Positions 1 to 10,901 of a stretch of 64,000 nt of DNA are shown here, piece by piece. The notes below the pieces were generated by a model, which saw nothing but the letters and a program-made list of their open reading frames with translations, was not told the origin of the DNA and made no database searches. Every line of letters starts with the position of its first letter. Positions within the stretch are counted from its first letter, which is position 1. This DNA comes from Tumebacillus avium (GTDB lineage: Bacteria; Bacillota; Bacilli; Tumebacillales; Tumebacillaceae), in NCBI RefSeq assembly GCF_002162355.1, contig NZ_CP021434.1, positions 3,034,001 to 3,098,000 on the forward strand, in the 5' to 3' direction. The position numbers were made by a program, and so were the translations under genes.

Positions 1-1
1 C

Positions 2-3000
2 GGTCCGACCGAAGACACGGTGTACTCGACATGGTCACTGACACAGGCCAAGCAGCCGGTTACGATCGGCCGTGCAATCGCGGGGACGCAACACTTTGTA
101 CTGGACGGACAGATGCGTCCGGTGCCAATCGGCGTGGCCGGTGAACTGTATCTGGGCGGGGCCGGCTTGGCGCGGGGGTATCTGCACCGACCGGATTTGA
201 CGGAGGAGCGTTTTCCGGCGAGTCCGTTTGCCGTGGGGGAGCGTCTGTACCGGACGGGCGACTTGGTGCGCTGGCTGGCGGACGGCACGCTCGACTATCT
301 GGGCCGTCTCGACCACCAGGTGAAAATTCGCGGGTATCGCATCGAGATCGGGGAGGTGGAAGAGACGCTGCTGCGGCACGAGGCGGTGCTGGAGACGGTG
401 GTGATCGCCGGAGATGACCGTGCGGGCAGTAAACGCCTCATCGCGTATGCCGCGCTGGCTAAAGAAGCGGCGGCTGGCGACCTGCGCGCCTTTTTGAAAG
501 AGAGCCTGCCCGACTACATGGTGCCGTCTCTGTTTGTGCTGCTCGAAGAACTGCCGCACACGCCAAACGGCAAGATCGACCGCAAGCGGCTGCCCGAGCC
601 GGATTTTGCCCTCATGCGAGCGGAAGAAGGGCATGTCGACCCGCGAAATGAGGCGGAAGCGGCACTGGCTGCTCTGTTTGCGGAAGTGCTGGGCTTGGAA
701 CGGGCTGGCGTGCACGACAACTTCTTCGACTGCGGCGGGCACTCGCTTTTGGCTACGCAGCTCATCTCCCGAATCCGGGCGCTGCTCGATGTGGAACTGC
801 CGCTGCGGATCTGCTTTGAAGCTCCGACGGTTGCGGAGCTGGCCGAGCATCTGGCCGGAGCTGTGCACAGCAGGCAAGAGGCGATCCCCAGAGCTTCGCG
901 TGAAGGCAGCCGGCCGCTTTCGTTCACCCAGCAGAGATTGTGGTTTATGCACCGTCTGCAGCCGAACAATCCGATGTACAACCTGCCGACCCTGCTGCGG
1001 CTGCGCGGCGACTTGCAGTTGCAAGCGCTGGAAGCGGCGCTTGGTGAGATCGTCTGCCGCCACGAAACGCTGCGCACGGTGTTTGTCGGGCAAGAGGACG
1101 GCGTTGTGCAGGTCATCGGCGAGCCGAAGCCGCAGCGTGTCACCTTGCTCGACCTGACCCGGCTGCCGGAAACGGAGCGCGAAGCGGAAGCGCAGCGCAT
1201 CTTGCAGGAAGAGATCCATCGCCCGTTCGAACTGAGCAAAGGCCCGTTGTTCCGCGTGCTGCTGGTGCGGATGCGGGACGACGAACATCTGCTGCTGTTG
1301 CTGTTGCACCACATCATCTCGGACGGCTGGTCGAACGGCGTTTTGCTCCAAGAGCTGGCGGCGCTGTATGAGCAGCACACGGGCGGACGTGAAGCGGCGC
1401 TGCCTGCGTTGCCTGTCCAATACGCCGACTATGCCGTCTGGCAACGGGAGTGGCTGCAAGGCGAAGCGCTGGACGGCCAGATCAGCTACTGGCAGCAGCA
1501 GCTCAGCGGAGAACTCCCGGTGCTTACCCTGCCGACCGACCGTCCCCGTCCGGCCGAGTTCAGCTATCGCGGCGCATATGAGCCGTTCCACCTGCCCGAG
1601 GAGCTGACGGCGGACCTGAACTCGCTGTCCAAGCAGGAAGGCGTGACGCTGTTCATGACGCTGTTGGCGGCATTCAACACCTTGCTGCACCGCTACGCCG
1701 GGCAGGACGATATCATCGTCGGTTCGCCGATCGCCGGACGCAGCCGCACGGAGATCGAGCCGTTGATCGGTTTCTTCGTCAACATGCTTCCCTTGCGCAC
1801 CGACCTGTCCGGCGCGCCGACGTTCCGGGAGCTGCTGCAGCGGGTGCGCGCCGTGACGCTTGGGGCGTATGCGCATCAGGATGTGCCGTTTGAACAGTTG
1901 GTCGATGTGCTGAAGCCGGAGCGCGACCTGTCTCGCACGCCGCTGTTCCAAGCCTGTCTGATCCTGCAAAACCTGCCTGAGCAGGTGTGGAGCCTGCCCG
2001 CTCTGGACATGACAGCAGAGTCGGTCACCGGCGATACGGCAAAATTTGACCTGACATTCGCCTTGCAGGAACAAAAGGGTCAACTGCTGGGCATGGTCGA
2101 GTACAATACCGACCTGTTTGACGCCGCCACGATCCGCCGGATGATCGGCCACTGGACCCGGCTGCTGGCGGGCATCGCCGAGGAAGCCGGACGGCCGCTG
2201 CATGAACTTCCCTGGCTCTCGGAAGCGGAAAAACACGAGCTGCTCTGGCGTTGGAACGATACCGCGACCCCGTATCCGAAAGATAAAACGATCCAAGAGC
2301 TGTTCGAAGAGCAGGCAAGCCGGACGCCAGACGCCGAGGCTGTGCTGTTTGCGGGGGAGACGATGACGTACCGCGAACTGAACGAACGCGCCAATCGGGT
2401 GGCACACCGCTTGATCGCGCTTGGCGTTCAACCGGATCAGGGAGTTGGCCTCTCGGTTGAACGTTCCTGCGACATGCTGGTTGGCGTGCTCGGCATTGTA
2501 AAGGCGGGAGGCGCGTACGTCCCGCTCGACCCGGAATATCCGAACGAACGCCTGGCCTTGATGGTGGAAGACGCCGGGCTGGCGATCATTTTGACGCAGG
2601 AGCGCCTGCTCGACAAACTGCCTGCTACGCAGGCGGTCACGCTCTGTCTGGACCGCGAGGAGTTCGCCGGGGAGAGCAGCGAGAATCCGCCGTGCCGGAG
2701 CACAAGCGAACATCTGGCCTACATCATCTACACGTCCGGGTCGACGGGACGCCCGAAAGGCACTTGCATCCTGCACTACGCCGTGAACCGCCTGGTGAAA
2801 AACAGCAACTATGTGACGTTTACCGCTGCCGACACGATCGCGCAGGTGTCCAACTCGGCGTTTGACGCTGCGACGTTCGAATTCTGGGGCGCCTTGCTAA
2901 ACGGTGGACGCCTCGTGATCCTGCCCAAAGAGCTGGTGCTGGACGCCGATTTGTTTGCCGAAGCTCTCCACGAATACGGGGTGACCTCGATGTTCCTCAC

Positions 3001-5737
3001 CGTCGCCCTGTTCAACCGGATGGCTGCGCTGCGCCCAGATGCGTTTCGGGGGATGCGGGATCTGCTCGTCGGCGGGGACGCGCTCGATCCGAAGTGGGTC
3101 AAAGAAGTGCTGAAGCACGGCCCGCCATTGCGCCTGCTCAACGGATACGGCCCGACCGAAAGCACGACGTTTGCAGCTTGGCATGAGATCAAGTCGGTGC
3201 CGGAAGGAGCGGGCTCAGTCCCGATTGGCCTTCCGCTCTCCAACACCACGCTCTACGTGCTGGATGCACAGCTGCAGCCGGTGCCGATCGGCGTGCCAGG
3301 CGAGCTGTACATCGGCGGAGACGGTTTGGCACGGGGTTATCTCAACCGTCCTGAGCTGACGGAAGAGCGTTTTGTGCCGCATCCATACAGCGCAGACGAT
3401 AACGCCCGCCTGTACAAAACGGGCGACCTCGTGCGCCGCTTGGCGGACGGCAGCATCGAGTTCATCGGCCGCGTCGATTTTCAAGTCAAAATCAGAGGAT
3501 TCCGCATCGAGCTGGGCGAGATCAAAGAAACGCTGCTCCGCCATGACCTCGTCCATGACGCGCTCGTGCTGGCCCGCGAAGACGAGCCGGGCGAAAAGCG
3601 CATCGTAGCCTACATCACGCCAAGCGGTGAGCAGGCGGACCTTGTGCCGATCCTGCGCGGCGCTCTGAAAGAGCAGCTGCCCGCCTATCTGGTACCGTCG
3701 GCGTTTGTGGTGCTGGAATGCTTCCCGCTCACGCCAAACGGCAAAATCGACCGCCGCGCCCTGCCCAAGCCGGAGGACGTGCCGACCGAAGCCCGCCGTG
3801 TCGAACGGCCGCTTGCAGATGGGCTGGAACATGACATCCGCAGCGTCTGGCAGGAAGTGCTGGGGATTCGCGATGTCGGGCTGCACGACAACTTCTTCGA
3901 CCTCGGCGGACACTCGTTGCTCCTGACCACCGCGCATCAAAAGATTCAGGAGCGCATCGGCCGCACCTTCCCGCTGGTGAACCTGTTTAAACACACCACC
4001 GTAGCCGCTCTGACCGCTTTCCTGCAAGGCGAGCGCCCCAGCGCCGCGCGGAAACAAGCGGAGCCATGCAACACGCGCACAGACAGCACGGGCATCGCCA
4101 TCATCGGCATGTCGGGCCGCTTCCCGGATGCGGGCGATCTGGACCAATTTTGGCAGAACCTGGCGGACGGCGTACAGTCGGTGCAGTTTTTCCCGGAGGA
4201 GCAGCCGGCGATTGCGTTGCCGGGCATGGTGATGGCAGGTGCCTTGCTGCAGGACCCGGAGTATTTTGACGCTGCCTTTTTCGGAATGTCCGACCGGGAA
4301 GCGCTGATGACCGACCCGCAGCAAAGGCTGCTGCTCGAATGTTCGCAGGAAGCGCTGGAAAGCGCCGGGTACATCGCGCAACGTTTTGACGGCAAGATCG
4401 CCCTGTACGCAGCGGCGGGTGAAAACACGTACGGGCAGCTCCTGCTCCAAGATCCGTCCGTGCTGCAGGACACCGAGAACCTGATCCACTTCTCGACCGG
4501 GAATGACACCAACTTCCTGGCTGCCAAAGTCTCTTACCGCCTGAACCTGAAAGGCCCAAGCTTTGTGGTGCAGACAGCCTGCACAGGATCGGCCGTCTCG
4601 ATCCACCTCGCCTGCCAAAGCCTGCTCGCCGGGGAAAGCGACATGGCGCTGGCCGGGGGCACCAACGTCAAAATGCCGCAAAAGCAGGGCTATCTCGCAT
4701 TTGAAGGCGGCCCGTACTCGTTCACAGGCGACAATTGCCGGCCGTTTGACGCCGACACGGAAGGGGCGTTTGCCGGATCTGGCACCGGGGTGGTGCTGCT
4801 CAAGCGCCTCGACGATGCGCTTCGGGACGGCGACCCGATTCACGCGGTGATCCGCGCCTCCGCCTTAAACAACGACGGTGCCGCGAAAGTTGGATTCACC
4901 GCGCTGGGCGCAGAAGGCATCGAGCGCGTCATCCGCGAGGCGGTCGACCGATCGGGCATCGACCCGCAGACGGTGGGCTACATCGCCGCTCACGGCATGG
5001 GCACCCCGCTCGGCGACGCGATCGAAGCGGACGCTTTGGCCCAAGTATACGGCGCAGGGGCGGAAAAGTCGGGCTGGTGCGCTTTGAACTCGATCAAGCC
5101 GAACATCGGGCATACCGGTGTCACTGCAGGCGTCGCCAACGTGATCCATACCGTGCTCGCCATGCAGCACAAAATGCTGCCGCCGCTGCTGGGCTTTCAG
5201 ACGCCCAATCCGCAGATCGATTTTGCGAACAGCCCGTTTTACATCAACACCGAAAGCAAGCCGTGGCTGACAGAGGAAGGAGTCCCGCGCCGCGCCGGGG
5301 TGAACTCGTTTGCGCTGGGCGGCACTAACGCGCATCTCATCCTCGAAGAAGCGCCGGAGCGGAAAACTGAACCTTCCAAGCGCACCGAGCATGTGGTGGT
5401 GTTGTCCGCCAAGACGCCGAGCGCGTTGAAGAAAATGGCGCACAACCTCGCCGATCATCTGGAGCAGCACCCGCAGTTGCAGCTCGCCGATGTTGCCTAC
5501 ACCTTGCAGACGGGCCGCGCCGAATATCCACACCGCCGCGTCTTGCTCTGCCGCGACTTGCAAGATGCGGTCGACCAGCTTCGCGGTCACAACGTGCGTC
5601 TGGTGGTACCGGAAGAACTGGATTGGAGCGCACACTATGCGGATGAAAAACGTCTCCGCGTGCCGCTGCCGACCTATCCGTTTGAAAAGAAGCGCTACTG
5701 CGTGGAACCGCAAAAAGAAAAAACCACCCTCTCTTGA
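2..5737 (+). CDS. Hybrid NRPS/PKS, 3' part (A-PCP-C-A-PCP-KS), 5' end outside window
   Basis: Partial gene; frame 2 is open from the first base, beginning inside an adenylation domain at its A5 motif (GPTE). Domains in order, numbering from the codon at nt 20: rest of A domain (1-195), PCP (GGHSLL, Ser near 241), LCL-like condensation domain (297-735, HHIISDG near 431), second A domain (755-1240, [18 protein letters not shown]), PCP (GGHSLL near 1299), ketosynthase (1358-1780). The KS triad is intact: Cys in QTACTGS (~1521), His in AHGMGT (~1658), His in KPNIGH (~1698). By eye the second A pocket reads roughly D-A-F-F-L-G-G-T-F, which suggests Val/Ile-like substrate (inference). After the KS come only a linker and the post-KS motif [11 protein letters not shown]. 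There is no AT, ACP or thioesterase, so the AT would act in trans and the chain must pass to another protein. Confidence 0.93.
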   Translation, partial: GPTEDTVYSTWSLTQAKQPVTIGRAIAGTQHFVLDGQMRPVPIGVAGELYLGGAGLARGYLHRPDLTEERFPASPFAVGERLYRTGDLVRWLADGTLDYLGRLDHQVKIRGYRIEIGEVEETLLRHEAVLETVVIAGDDRAGSKRLIAYAALAKEAAAGDLRAFLKESLPDYMVPSLFVLLEELPHTPNGKIDRKRLPEPDFALMRAEEGHVDPRNEAEAALAALFAEVLGLERAGVHDNFFDCGGHSLLATQLISRIRALLDVELPLRICFEAPTVAELAEHLAGAVHSRQEAIPRASREGSRPLSFTQQRLWFMHRLQPNNPMYNLPTLLRLRGDLQLQALEAALGEIVCRHETLRTVFVGQEDGVVQVIGEPKPQRVTLLDLTRLPETEREAEAQRILQEEIHRPFELSKGPLFRVLLVRMRDDEHLLLLLLHHIISDGWSNGVLLQELAALYEQHTGGREAALPALPVQYADYAVWQREWLQGEALDGQISYWQQQLSGELPVLTLPTDRPRPAEFSYRGAYEPFHLPEELTADLNSLSKQEGVTLFMTLLAAFNTLLHRYAGQDDIIVGSPIAGRSRTEIEPLIGFFVNMLPLRTDLSGAPTFRELLQRVRAVTLGAYAHQDVPFEQLVDVLKPERDLSRTPLFQACLILQNLPEQVWSLPALDMTAESVTGDTAKFDLTFALQEQKGQLLGMVEYNTDLFDAATIRRMIGHWTRLLAGIAEEAGRPLHELPWLSEAEKHELLWRWNDTATPYPKDKTIQELFEEQASRTPDAEAVLFAGETMTYRELNERANRVAHRLIALGVQPDQGVGLSVERSCDMLVGVLGIVKAGGAYVPLDPEYPNERLALMVEDAGLAIILTQERLLDKLPATQAVTLCLDREEFAGESSENPPCRSTSEHLAYIIYTSGSTGRPKGTCILHYAVNRLVKNSNYVTFTAADTIAQVSNSAFDAATFEFWGALLNGGRLVILPKELVLDADLFAEALHEYGVTSMFLTVALFNRMAALRPDAFRGMRDLLVGGDALDPKWVKEVLKHGPPLRLLNGYGPTESTTFAAWHEIKSVPEGAGSVPIGLPLSNTTLYVLDAQLQPVPIGVPGELYIGGDGLARGYLNRPELTEERFVPHPYSADDNARLYKTGDLVRRLADGSIEFIGRVDFQVKIRGFRIELGEIKETLLRHDLVHDALVLAREDEPGEKRIVAYITPSGEQADLVPILRGALKEQLPAYLVPSAFVVLECFPLTPNGKIDRRALPKPEDVPTEARRVERPLADGLEHDIRSVWQEVLGIRDVGLHDNFFDLGGHSLLLTTAHQKIQERIGRTFPLVNLFKHTTVAALTAFLQGERPSAARKQAEPCNTRTDSTGIAIIGMSGRFPDAGDLDQFWQNLADGVQSVQFFPEEQPAIALPGMVMAGALLQDPEYFDAAFFGMSDREALMTDPQQRLLLECSQEALESAGYIAQRFDGKIALYAAAGENTYGQLLLQDPSVLQDTENLIHFSTGNDTNFLAAKVSYRLNLKGPSFVVQTACTGSAVSIHLACQSLLAGESDMALAGGTNVKMPQKQGYLAFEGGPYSFTGDNCRPFDADTEGAFAGSGTGVVLLKRLDDALRDGDPIHAVIRASALNNDGAAKVGFTALGAEGIERVIREAVDRSGIDPQTVGYIAAHGMGTPLGDAIEADALAQVYGAGAEKSGWCALNSIKPNIGHTGVTAGVANVIHTVLAMQHKMLPPLLGFQTPNPQIDFANSPFYINTESKPWLTEEGVPRRAGVNSFALGGTNAHLILEEAPERKTEPSKRTEHVVVLSAKTPSALKKMAHNLADHLEQHPQLQLADVAYTLQTGRAEYPHRRVLLCRDLQDAVDQLRGHNVRLVVPEELDWSAHYADEKRLRVPLPTYPFEKKRYCVEPQKEKTTLS

Positions 5738-5748
5738 GGGTGGTTTTT
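5717..5748 (+). terminator. Bidirectional terminator overlapping the end of the NRPS/PKS gene
   Basis: An 11-bp stem (AAACCACCCTC / GAGGGTGGTTT) with TCTT loop and flanking A and T tracts. The TGA stop of the megasynthase at 5735-5737 lies in the loop and 3' arm, so the last codons (K-T-T-L-S) are part of the hairpin. It also faces the convergent transporter gene. Confidence 0.9.
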
Positions 5749-5754
5749 CGTTTG

Positions 5755-6747
5755 TTACGCCAACACGTCCCGCTTGGTAAACGAAGCGAACGACACAGCC
5801 AGCGAAGCGGCCGTCCAGATCGCCAGCACGACCAGCGAGTAGCCGAGCGTCAAGCCGTCGACAGCGGGCGGTGCGCCGTTGATGTAGCCGGCGAGGTTGA
5901 GGTGTGTGGTGAACACGTATTTCGTCAGCGGGAAATCGGTCGCCAGCTCCACCATGATGCTGCCGCCGATCAGCACGGCAAGCATCACGCCCATGCCGGT
6001 CGCCGTGCCGCGCACCAGCACCGAGACCATAAAGGACAAGCTCGCCACAGCGATCGCCGCGATCCAGCCGAGGCCGTAGTTCATCAGGAGCAGGTGCCAA
6101 TGCGGGATCACCCGCACGTTTTCCGCATCCAGCGTGCCGTTGACGATGCTGAAGCCGGTCAGCATCGGCGCATCCCAGCCTTTGTAGCCGAAGAAGATCC
6201 CGGAGATCAGATAGGACAGCACGCCCATCGCCAGCACCGTCAGCGTGGTGAAGATCAGGAGCGTCAGATACTTGCTCATCAAGATCCTCCAGCGCTTGAC
6301 CGGCCGGGTCAGCAGCAGCTTGATCGTCCCGTCCTGATGCTCAGATGACACGATGTCGGTCGCCACAACGATGACGAGCAGAGGCAGGAACAAGGAAATG
6401 CCAAACTGCATGAAAATCCGCGCAAACGTCGTCGCGCCAGGTTCGGACGGGTTGATGTCGCGATCCAGATAATATTTGTTCTGTTCGATCCGCAAGGTCA
6501 ATTGCGTGCGCCGCGCCTCGTCGAGCGTCGGGTTTGCCAAGCGGCGCTCCGTCTCGGTGATCTCTTTGCCAAGCTCGGCGCGCCAGTCGGTCACGCCGGT
6601 CTGCGCCTTGATCTTCTGCTGGTCATGGTATTGTCCGTACGCAAAGAGCGGGATCAGCACGGCGAGAATCAGCATCACGACGAGAAAGCGTTTCTTGCGC
6701 AGCACTTTCAACGTCTCGTTGCGCGTCAGTTGATAGAGGTTACGCAA
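5755..6747 (-). CDS. ABC-2 type transporter permease
   Basis: Membrane subunit of a two-component ABC exporter. An N-terminal membrane anchor (about residues 18-37) is followed by a ~130-residue extracytoplasmic region rich in charged residues, then five or more hydrophobic segments, the ABC-2 layout. Only substrates such as drugs, lipids or peptides can be guessed. I chose TTG at 6747 because AGGAGG sits 8 nt before it; an upstream GTG at 6756 lies inside that Shine-Dalgarno. The start overlaps the end of the ATPase gene by 8 bp, so the two are co-translated. Convergent with the NRPS/PKS gene, so a role in exporting that product is possible but not shown. Confidence 0.88.
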   Translation of the reverse strand: MRNLYQLTRNETLKVLRKKRFLVVMLILAVLIPLFAYGQYHDQQKIKAQTGVTDWRAELGKEITETERRLANPTLDEARRTQLTLRIEQNKYYLDRDINPSEPGATTFARIFMQFGISLFLPLLVIVVATDIVSSEHQDGTIKLLLTRPVKRWRILMSKYLTLLIFTTLTVLAMGVLSYLISGIFFGYKGWDAPMLTGFSIVNGTLDAENVRVIPHWHLLLMNYGLGWIAAIAVASLSFMVSVLVRGTATGMGVMLAVLIGGSIMVELATDFPLTKYVFTTHLNLAGYINGAPPAVDGLTLGYSLVVLAIWTAASLAVSFASFTKRDVLA

Positions 6748-7666
6748 TCGAATCACCTCCTGTGATCTCCATGAACAGCTCTTCGAGCTGCCCCTGCACT
6801 TGCACGCCGTACAGCTTGATGCCGGCGGAGATCAGCTTTTGGTTGACCAGCGCGGTCTGGTCGGCGGAAAGCACCGCCACAATTTTGTTATCGCCGAGCA
6901 GTTCGACCTGTGCGCCCGCTTCCTCTGCGATCAGACCGAAGGCAAGTTCGCGCTGATCGACCGTCCACTCCACGCGGTTGATGCCGGTGTGTACGATCTC
7001 GTCCACAGTCGCGACTTTCAAGATCTGGCCGTGCGACAAAATGGCCACCCGGTCGCACATCATCTGGACTTCAGCCAGCATGTGGGACGAGACAAAGACA
7101 GCGAGGCCTTCTTCCCGCGCCAGACGGCGGATGAACTCGCGCAATTCGCGAATCCCCGCCGGGTCGAGCCCGTTGGTCGGCTCGTCCAAGATCAGGAGCT
7201 TCGGGTTGGCGAGCAGCGCCTGGGCGATGCCGAGGCGTTGACGCATGCCCAGCGAATACGTTTTGACTTTGTCATGAATCCGCCCGTCCATCCGGACCTG
7301 CTTGACCACTTCTTCGATGCGCTCATCGGGCAAGTCGAGCATGCGGGCAAAATGTTCGAGGTTCTGCCAGCCGGTCATGTACTTATACAATTCAGGATTC
7401 TCGACGATGCAGCCGACACAGCGCATCGCCGCGAGGAAATTTTTCTGCACATCATGGCCGCCGATCAGGACTTCGCCTGCGGTCGGCTTGATCAGACCTA
7501 CGATCATGCGGATCGTGGTCGTTTTGCCTGCGCCGTTCGGGCCGAGGAAGCCAAACACTTCCCCTTCAAAAACATCAAACGTGATGTCCTGGACGATCTT
7601 GCGGCCGCGGATCGTCTTTTGCAGCTTGCGGACAGACAATGCGACGGGACGTTTTCTATCGTTCAA
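6740..7666 (-). CDS. ABC transporter ATP-binding protein
   Basis: 308-aa nucleotide-binding subunit, first gene of a two-gene operon with the permease. Walker A GPNGAGKTTT near residue 40, ABC signature-like YSLGMRQRLGIAQALL, Walker B LLILDEP, and an H-loop in VSSHMLAEVQ are all visible. The C-terminal ~80 residues form the extra domain typical of the CcmA/bacitracin-type NBDs. TTG start with GGAGGT 7 nt upstream. A divergent promoter region (7667-7740) separates it from the SGNH hydrolase gene. Confidence 0.93.
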   Translation of the reverse strand: MNDRKRPVALSVRKLQKTIRGRKIVQDITFDVFEGEVFGFLGPNGAGKTTTIRMIVGLIKPTAGEVLIGGHDVQKNFLAAMRCVGCIVENPELYKYMTGWQNLEHFARMLDLPDERIEEVVKQVRMDGRIHDKVKTYSLGMRQRLGIAQALLANPKLLILDEPTNGLDPAGIRELREFIRRLAREEGLAVFVSSHMLAEVQMMCDRVAILSHGQILKVATVDEIVHTGINRVEWTVDQRELAFGLIAEEAGAQVELLGDNKIVAVLSADQTALVNQKLISAGIKLYGVQVQGQLEELFMEITGGDSIA

Positions 7667-7760
7667 GCGTTGAACCTCCCAGCTTGTGAAAAGTTGTGAA
7701 AAGATGCACGATCTCTAGCTCCTATGATACACTAAAGTAAGGGAGGTGCCGTACACGAAT

Positions 7761-8603
7761 ATGAAGAAAAAACGTTCTTTTTTATGGGGCAGCGTCGTCA
7801 CGTTGGCACTGGCCAGTGCAGCGGTCCTCAGTGCCGGATTCTATCTCGCGCTCTCGGAGCCGGGCGAAGCAGCATCCACGTTGCAGACCAATCCGTCCAC
7901 GCCAGCCAAGCAAGAGGCACAGCCTGCTGTAGCTGTCGATAAAAAGGCAGAAGAGCCGTACCTGATCGTCGCGATCGGCGATTCGCTGACCAAAGGCATC
8001 GGCGACACGTCGGGCAAAGGTTATGTCGGCAACTTGAAAACACGCCTTGAGGCGGGCGGACAGAAAGTCAATGTCCAAAACCTCGGCATCAGCGGCCTCG
8101 AGTCGAACGAACTCGTCAAGTCGGTGCAGAATCCGGGCGTGCAGCAATACTTTAAAGATGCAGAACTGATCATGCTCTCCATCGGAGGCAATGACATCAC
8201 ACACTCCATCGGCGGAGTGGATAAACTGATCGGTGCCACCGGCATTGATGAAAAGGTCATCCGTGACACTCAGAAGCAATACACGAAAAACGTCCAAGAC
8301 GTGCTGACCCTGATTCGCAAAAGCAATGCCGATGCGCCGGTCATCGTTTTAGGCTTGTATAACCCGTTCGAAGGCCTCTTTGAAGATGGAGGCAAGTCGG
8401 ATCAAATGCTGCTCGACTGGAACGACAACTTGCGCAAAGTCGCGCAGACTTTCCCGCAAGTGAAAGTCGTGCCGATGTTCGACCTGTTCCAATGGAACAA
8501 CAGCACGATGCTGTCCTACGACCACTTCCACCCGAACAACGACGGGTATGCGAAGATGGCGGAGCGGATTTTTAACGGCTTGCCGAAAGAGTTTCTGGAA
8601 TAA
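7761..8603 (+). CDS. SGNH/GDSL-family esterase, membrane-anchored or secreted
   Basis: Predicted extracytoplasmic SGNH hydrolase, similar in layout to Bacillus YpmR. An N-terminal signal/anchor (KKKR then a hydrophobic run to about residue 33) is followed by a linker and the catalytic domain. Block I is IVAIGDSLTKG (Ser nucleophile), block II has the Gly in LGISGLESNE, block III is GGNDITHS (Asn), and block V is YDHFHPNNDGY with the catalytic Asp and His. The ATG at 7761 is preceded by GGGAGGTG; an upstream GTG falls within that site. Substrate unknown; the family acts on esters in lipids and wall polymers. Confidence 0.9.
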   Translation: MKKKRSFLWGSVVTLALASAAVLSAGFYLALSEPGEAASTLQTNPSTPAKQEAQPAVAVDKKAEEPYLIVAIGDSLTKGIGDTSGKGYVGNLKTRLEAGGQKVNVQNLGISGLESNELVKSVQNPGVQQYFKDAELIMLSIGGNDITHSIGGVDKLIGATGIDEKVIRDTQKQYTKNVQDVLTLIRKSNADAPVIVLGLYNPFEGLFEDGGKSDQMLLDWNDNLRKVAQTFPQVKVVPMFDLFQWNNSTMLSYDHFHPNNDGYAKMAERIFNGLPKEFLE

Positions 8604-8636
8604 GCGGCATTGCATGCGAAACATCTCAAACAACAA

Positions 8637-8675
8637 AAAGACCTTCTCTTACTTCGAGAGAAGGTCTTTCTTTAT
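8637..8675. terminator. Bidirectional intrinsic terminator
   Basis: 12-bp perfect stem AAAGACCTTCTC / GAGAAGGTCTTT between the convergent SGNH hydrolase and DUF421 genes. Confidence 0.88.
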
Positions 8676-9316
8676 TTCCCGTACTGATCCACATACAATT
8701 CCATATTCCCGTCCACTTGCGCGAGGAAGACGGAGGACTGCGCAATCCCTTTCTCCTGCAGCTTGCCGTCCAGCCACTTCCGATCCACACCCAGCTTCTC
8801 CAGATGGCGGTCGATGACCACGCCGTCGAGGATGACCGTCTGCGGCATTTGTCTGCCCAGCGTCTTCTCTTTGAGCAGCACACTGATCTGGCCGCTGGGT
8901 TCGAGCAGGGCAAATTCCACGTCGGCGACGCGAAACACGTCTTTCATGCGCAACGTTTCGAGCAGTTCTTCCGAGTTGAGCCGTTCTTTGCGCAGGTTTT
9001 TGTCCAAGACCTTGCCATGTTCAATCAGCACGGTTGCGTTGCCTTCGATGATGTTGCGCACCCATTTGCTTTTCATCGCGAGAAATTCGAACACCAGGGG
9101 CAACAGCATGACGATCGACAGCGCCAAGATCCCGTCCCAAAACGACTCAGTTGGCGCCGACGTGATCTCCGCCGTGATCGAGCCGACGGTGATGCCGACG
9201 ATGTATTCGAAAAAGGTCATCTGCGACAACTGGCGCTTGCCGAGAATTCGCGTCAAAAACAGCAGGTACAAAATCGCGGCGACCGAGCGGATCACAATGC
9301 CCATCCATTCCGGCAT
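8672..9316 (-). CDS. DUF421 membrane protein (YetF/YrbG-like)
   Basis: 214 aa, the usual length for the Bacillus YetF/YkjA/YrbG group. Three transmembrane segments occupy about residues 5-80 (including the ILGKRQLSQMTFFEYIVGI region typical of the family), followed by a cytoplasmic DUF421 domain with the conserved TVLIEHGKVLDKNLRKERL segment. Start ATG with AGGAGGCGATCCCTC before it. The family is common in spore formers; its biochemical role is not established. Monocistronic, convergent with the SGNH hydrolase. Confidence 0.9.
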   Translation of the reverse strand: MPEWMGIVIRSVAAILYLLFLTRILGKRQLSQMTFFEYIVGITVGSITAEITSAPTESFWDGILALSIVMLLPLVFEFLAMKSKWVRNIIEGNATVLIEHGKVLDKNLRKERLNSEELLETLRMKDVFRVADVEFALLEPSGQISVLLKEKTLGRQMPQTVILDGVVIDRHLEKLGVDRKWLDGKLQEKGIAQSSVFLAQVDGNMELYVDQYGK

Positions 9317-9350
9317 GAGGGATCGCCTCCTTACGCCATAGGATGAGCAA

Positions 9351-9380
9351 AAGACCGCCGGATCATTTCCCGGCGGTCTT
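9351..9380 (-). terminator. Terminator of serS
   Basis: Stem AAGACCGCCGG / CCGGCGGTCTT just after the serS stop, with T-rich sequence on the minus strand. Confidence 0.85.
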
Positions 9381-9389
9381 GGTTTGCTA

Positions 9390-10667
9390 CTATTTCGGTT
9401 TGATCTCTTCCACGCCGTTCATGTACTTGCGCAGCGCCTGCGGGATGTAGATCGTGCCATCCTTGCGCTGGTGGTTTTCGAGCAGCGGGATCAGGATGCG
9501 CGGCGTCGCCACCGCCGTGTTGTTCAGCGTGTGGCAGAACTGCAGCTGCCCGTTTTCATCACGGAAGCGGATGTTCGAGCGGCGCGCCTGGAACTCGTGC
9601 AGGTTCGACGCCGACTGCGTTTCCCCGTAGCTCTCGCGGCTCGGCATCCACGTCTCGATGTCGTACTTTTTGTAGACGCCTTGCCCGATGTCGCCGGTGC
9701 AGACGCTGACCACGCGGTACGGCAGTTCCAACGCTTGCAGCAGGTCTTCCGCATTTTTCGTGATCGCTTGCAAAATTTGCTCCGACAGCTCCGGGTCATT
9801 TTTGCAGAGCACAACCTGCTCGACTTTCGCAAACTGGTGCACGCGGTACAGCCCGCGCACATCGCGGCCCGCCGAACCCGCTTCGCTGCGGAAGCAGTTC
9901 GAGACGCCGGCGAAGCGGATCGGCTCTTCCACATCGACCGTCTCGCCGCTGTAGTAGGAGACGAGCGGCACTTCCGACGTGCCGACGAGGTACTTGTTGT
10001 CCTCCAGCGCATAGGTCTGGTCGAGGCCAAGCGGGAAGAAACCGGTGTTCGTAAACATCTCTTCGCGCAGCATGACCGGCACATCGACAACCGTAAAGCC
10101 GCGGTCGGTCAGCAGGTCGATCGCCAGCGACTGCACCGCACGATGCAGATACGCCCCGATGCCTTTCAAATAGTAGTTGCGCGTGCCTGCCACCTTCACC
10201 CCGCGCGGGATGTCGAACAGGTCAAATTTTTCCCCAAGCGCCACATGATCGAGCGGCTCGAAGTCAAACACCGGCACATCGCCCACGCGACGCACTTCCA
10301 CGTTGTCCGCATCCGATTCGCCGATCGGCGTGTCCGGCGAGATGATGTTCGGCACGCGCAGCATCAGGTCGCGCAGGTTCGCTTCCACATCATTCAGCGA
10401 GGTCTCGAGCAAGGTGATGTCGGCGTTGATGCGGCGCACCTGCTCCTTGGTCTGCTCCATCTCTTCTTTCTTGCCTTGTTTCGCCAACTGCGGCATCATC
10501 TGCGACATTTGGTTGCGCTGCATGCGGTACTGCTCCAGGTCTTGCAGGATGCGGCGGCGTTCCGCGTCAAACGACAGCAGATCGTCGATCGACACCTCGA
10601 TGCCTTTTTGCTTCGCGACCCTCTGCACCACTTCCGGATTCTCGCGAATGTAACGAATGTCCAACAT
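9390..10667 (-). CDS. serS: Serine--tRNA ligase
   Basis: Charges tRNA-Ser (and tRNA-Sec where present) with serine in the cytoplasm. An N-terminal coiled-coil arm spans about residues 30-100 (alternating charged segment RRRILQDLEQYRMQRNQM). The class II core has motif 2 FRSEAGSAGRDVRGLYRVHQF and motif 3 in SASNLHEFQARRSNIRF, with a C-terminal NNTAVATPRILIPLLENHQ. At 425 aa it matches bacterial SerRS. The start is the ATG at 10667 (LDIRYIRENPE), 9 nt after GAGGAG; a further ATG at 10673 is only 3 nt from it. Longer in-frame starts run into the T-box leader and are not real. Confidence 0.97.
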   Translation of the reverse strand: MLDIRYIRENPEVVQRVAKQKGIEVSIDDLLSFDAERRRILQDLEQYRMQRNQMSQMMPQLAKQGKKEEMEQTKEQVRRINADITLLETSLNDVEANLRDLMLRVPNIISPDTPIGESDADNVEVRRVGDVPVFDFEPLDHVALGEKFDLFDIPRGVKVAGTRNYYLKGIGAYLHRAVQSLAIDLLTDRGFTVVDVPVMLREEMFTNTGFFPLGLDQTYALEDNKYLVGTSEVPLVSYYSGETVDVEEPIRFAGVSNCFRSEAGSAGRDVRGLYRVHQFAKVEQVVLCKNDPELSEQILQAITKNAEDLLQALELPYRVVSVCTGDIGQGVYKKYDIETWMPSRESYGETQSASNLHEFQARRSNIRFRDENGQLQFCHTLNNTAVATPRILIPLLENHQRKDGTIYIPQALRKYMNGVEEIKPK

Positions 10668-10689
10668 GTTCATGCACTCCTCACTGTTA

Positions 10690-10895
10690 ATTTTTTCCCG
10701 AAAAACACAAAAAGCGCCCTTATCCCGTTGGGACGAGGAGCGCTTCTCTCGCGGTGCCACCCAATTTGGCCAAACTCCTGAACATAAGAAATTCTGGCCC
10801 TCTTTAGCACTGCTGTAACGGGCAGTACCCGGTCTGTTCCTCACAGACGCCTCCGAGTTGGATGCTCTTCACCGGCATGATCCGCTCTGTAGATT
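10690..10895 (-). promoter_or_regulatory. T-box leader of serS
   Basis: Upstream of serS on the minus strand is the hallmark T-box core TTGGGTGGCACCGCG (about 10749-10763), followed by a GC-rich terminator (GCGCTCC...GGGCGC) ending in TTTTT near 10710. The 5' part contains further stems (for example GCGTCTGT / ACAGACC). Uncharged tRNA-Ser should pair with the bulge and allow readthrough. I could not place the specifier codon with confidence. Confidence 0.9.
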
Positions 10896-10901
10896 TGTCT
10901 T

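Noticed and set aside
35..2776. Long open frame (913 codons) on the minus strand opposite the NRPS gene
   Set aside because: Arg/Gln/His-rich translation without family motifs, an antisense shadow caused by high GC in the NRPS gene.
3215..4843. 542-codon minus-strand frame opposite the second A, PCP and KS domains
   Set aside because: Antisense shadow; no ribosome site or recognisable domain.
10668..10844. Longer N-terminus for SerRS
   Set aside because: The extra codons lie in the T-box terminator and antiterminator; the ribosome site points to 10667.
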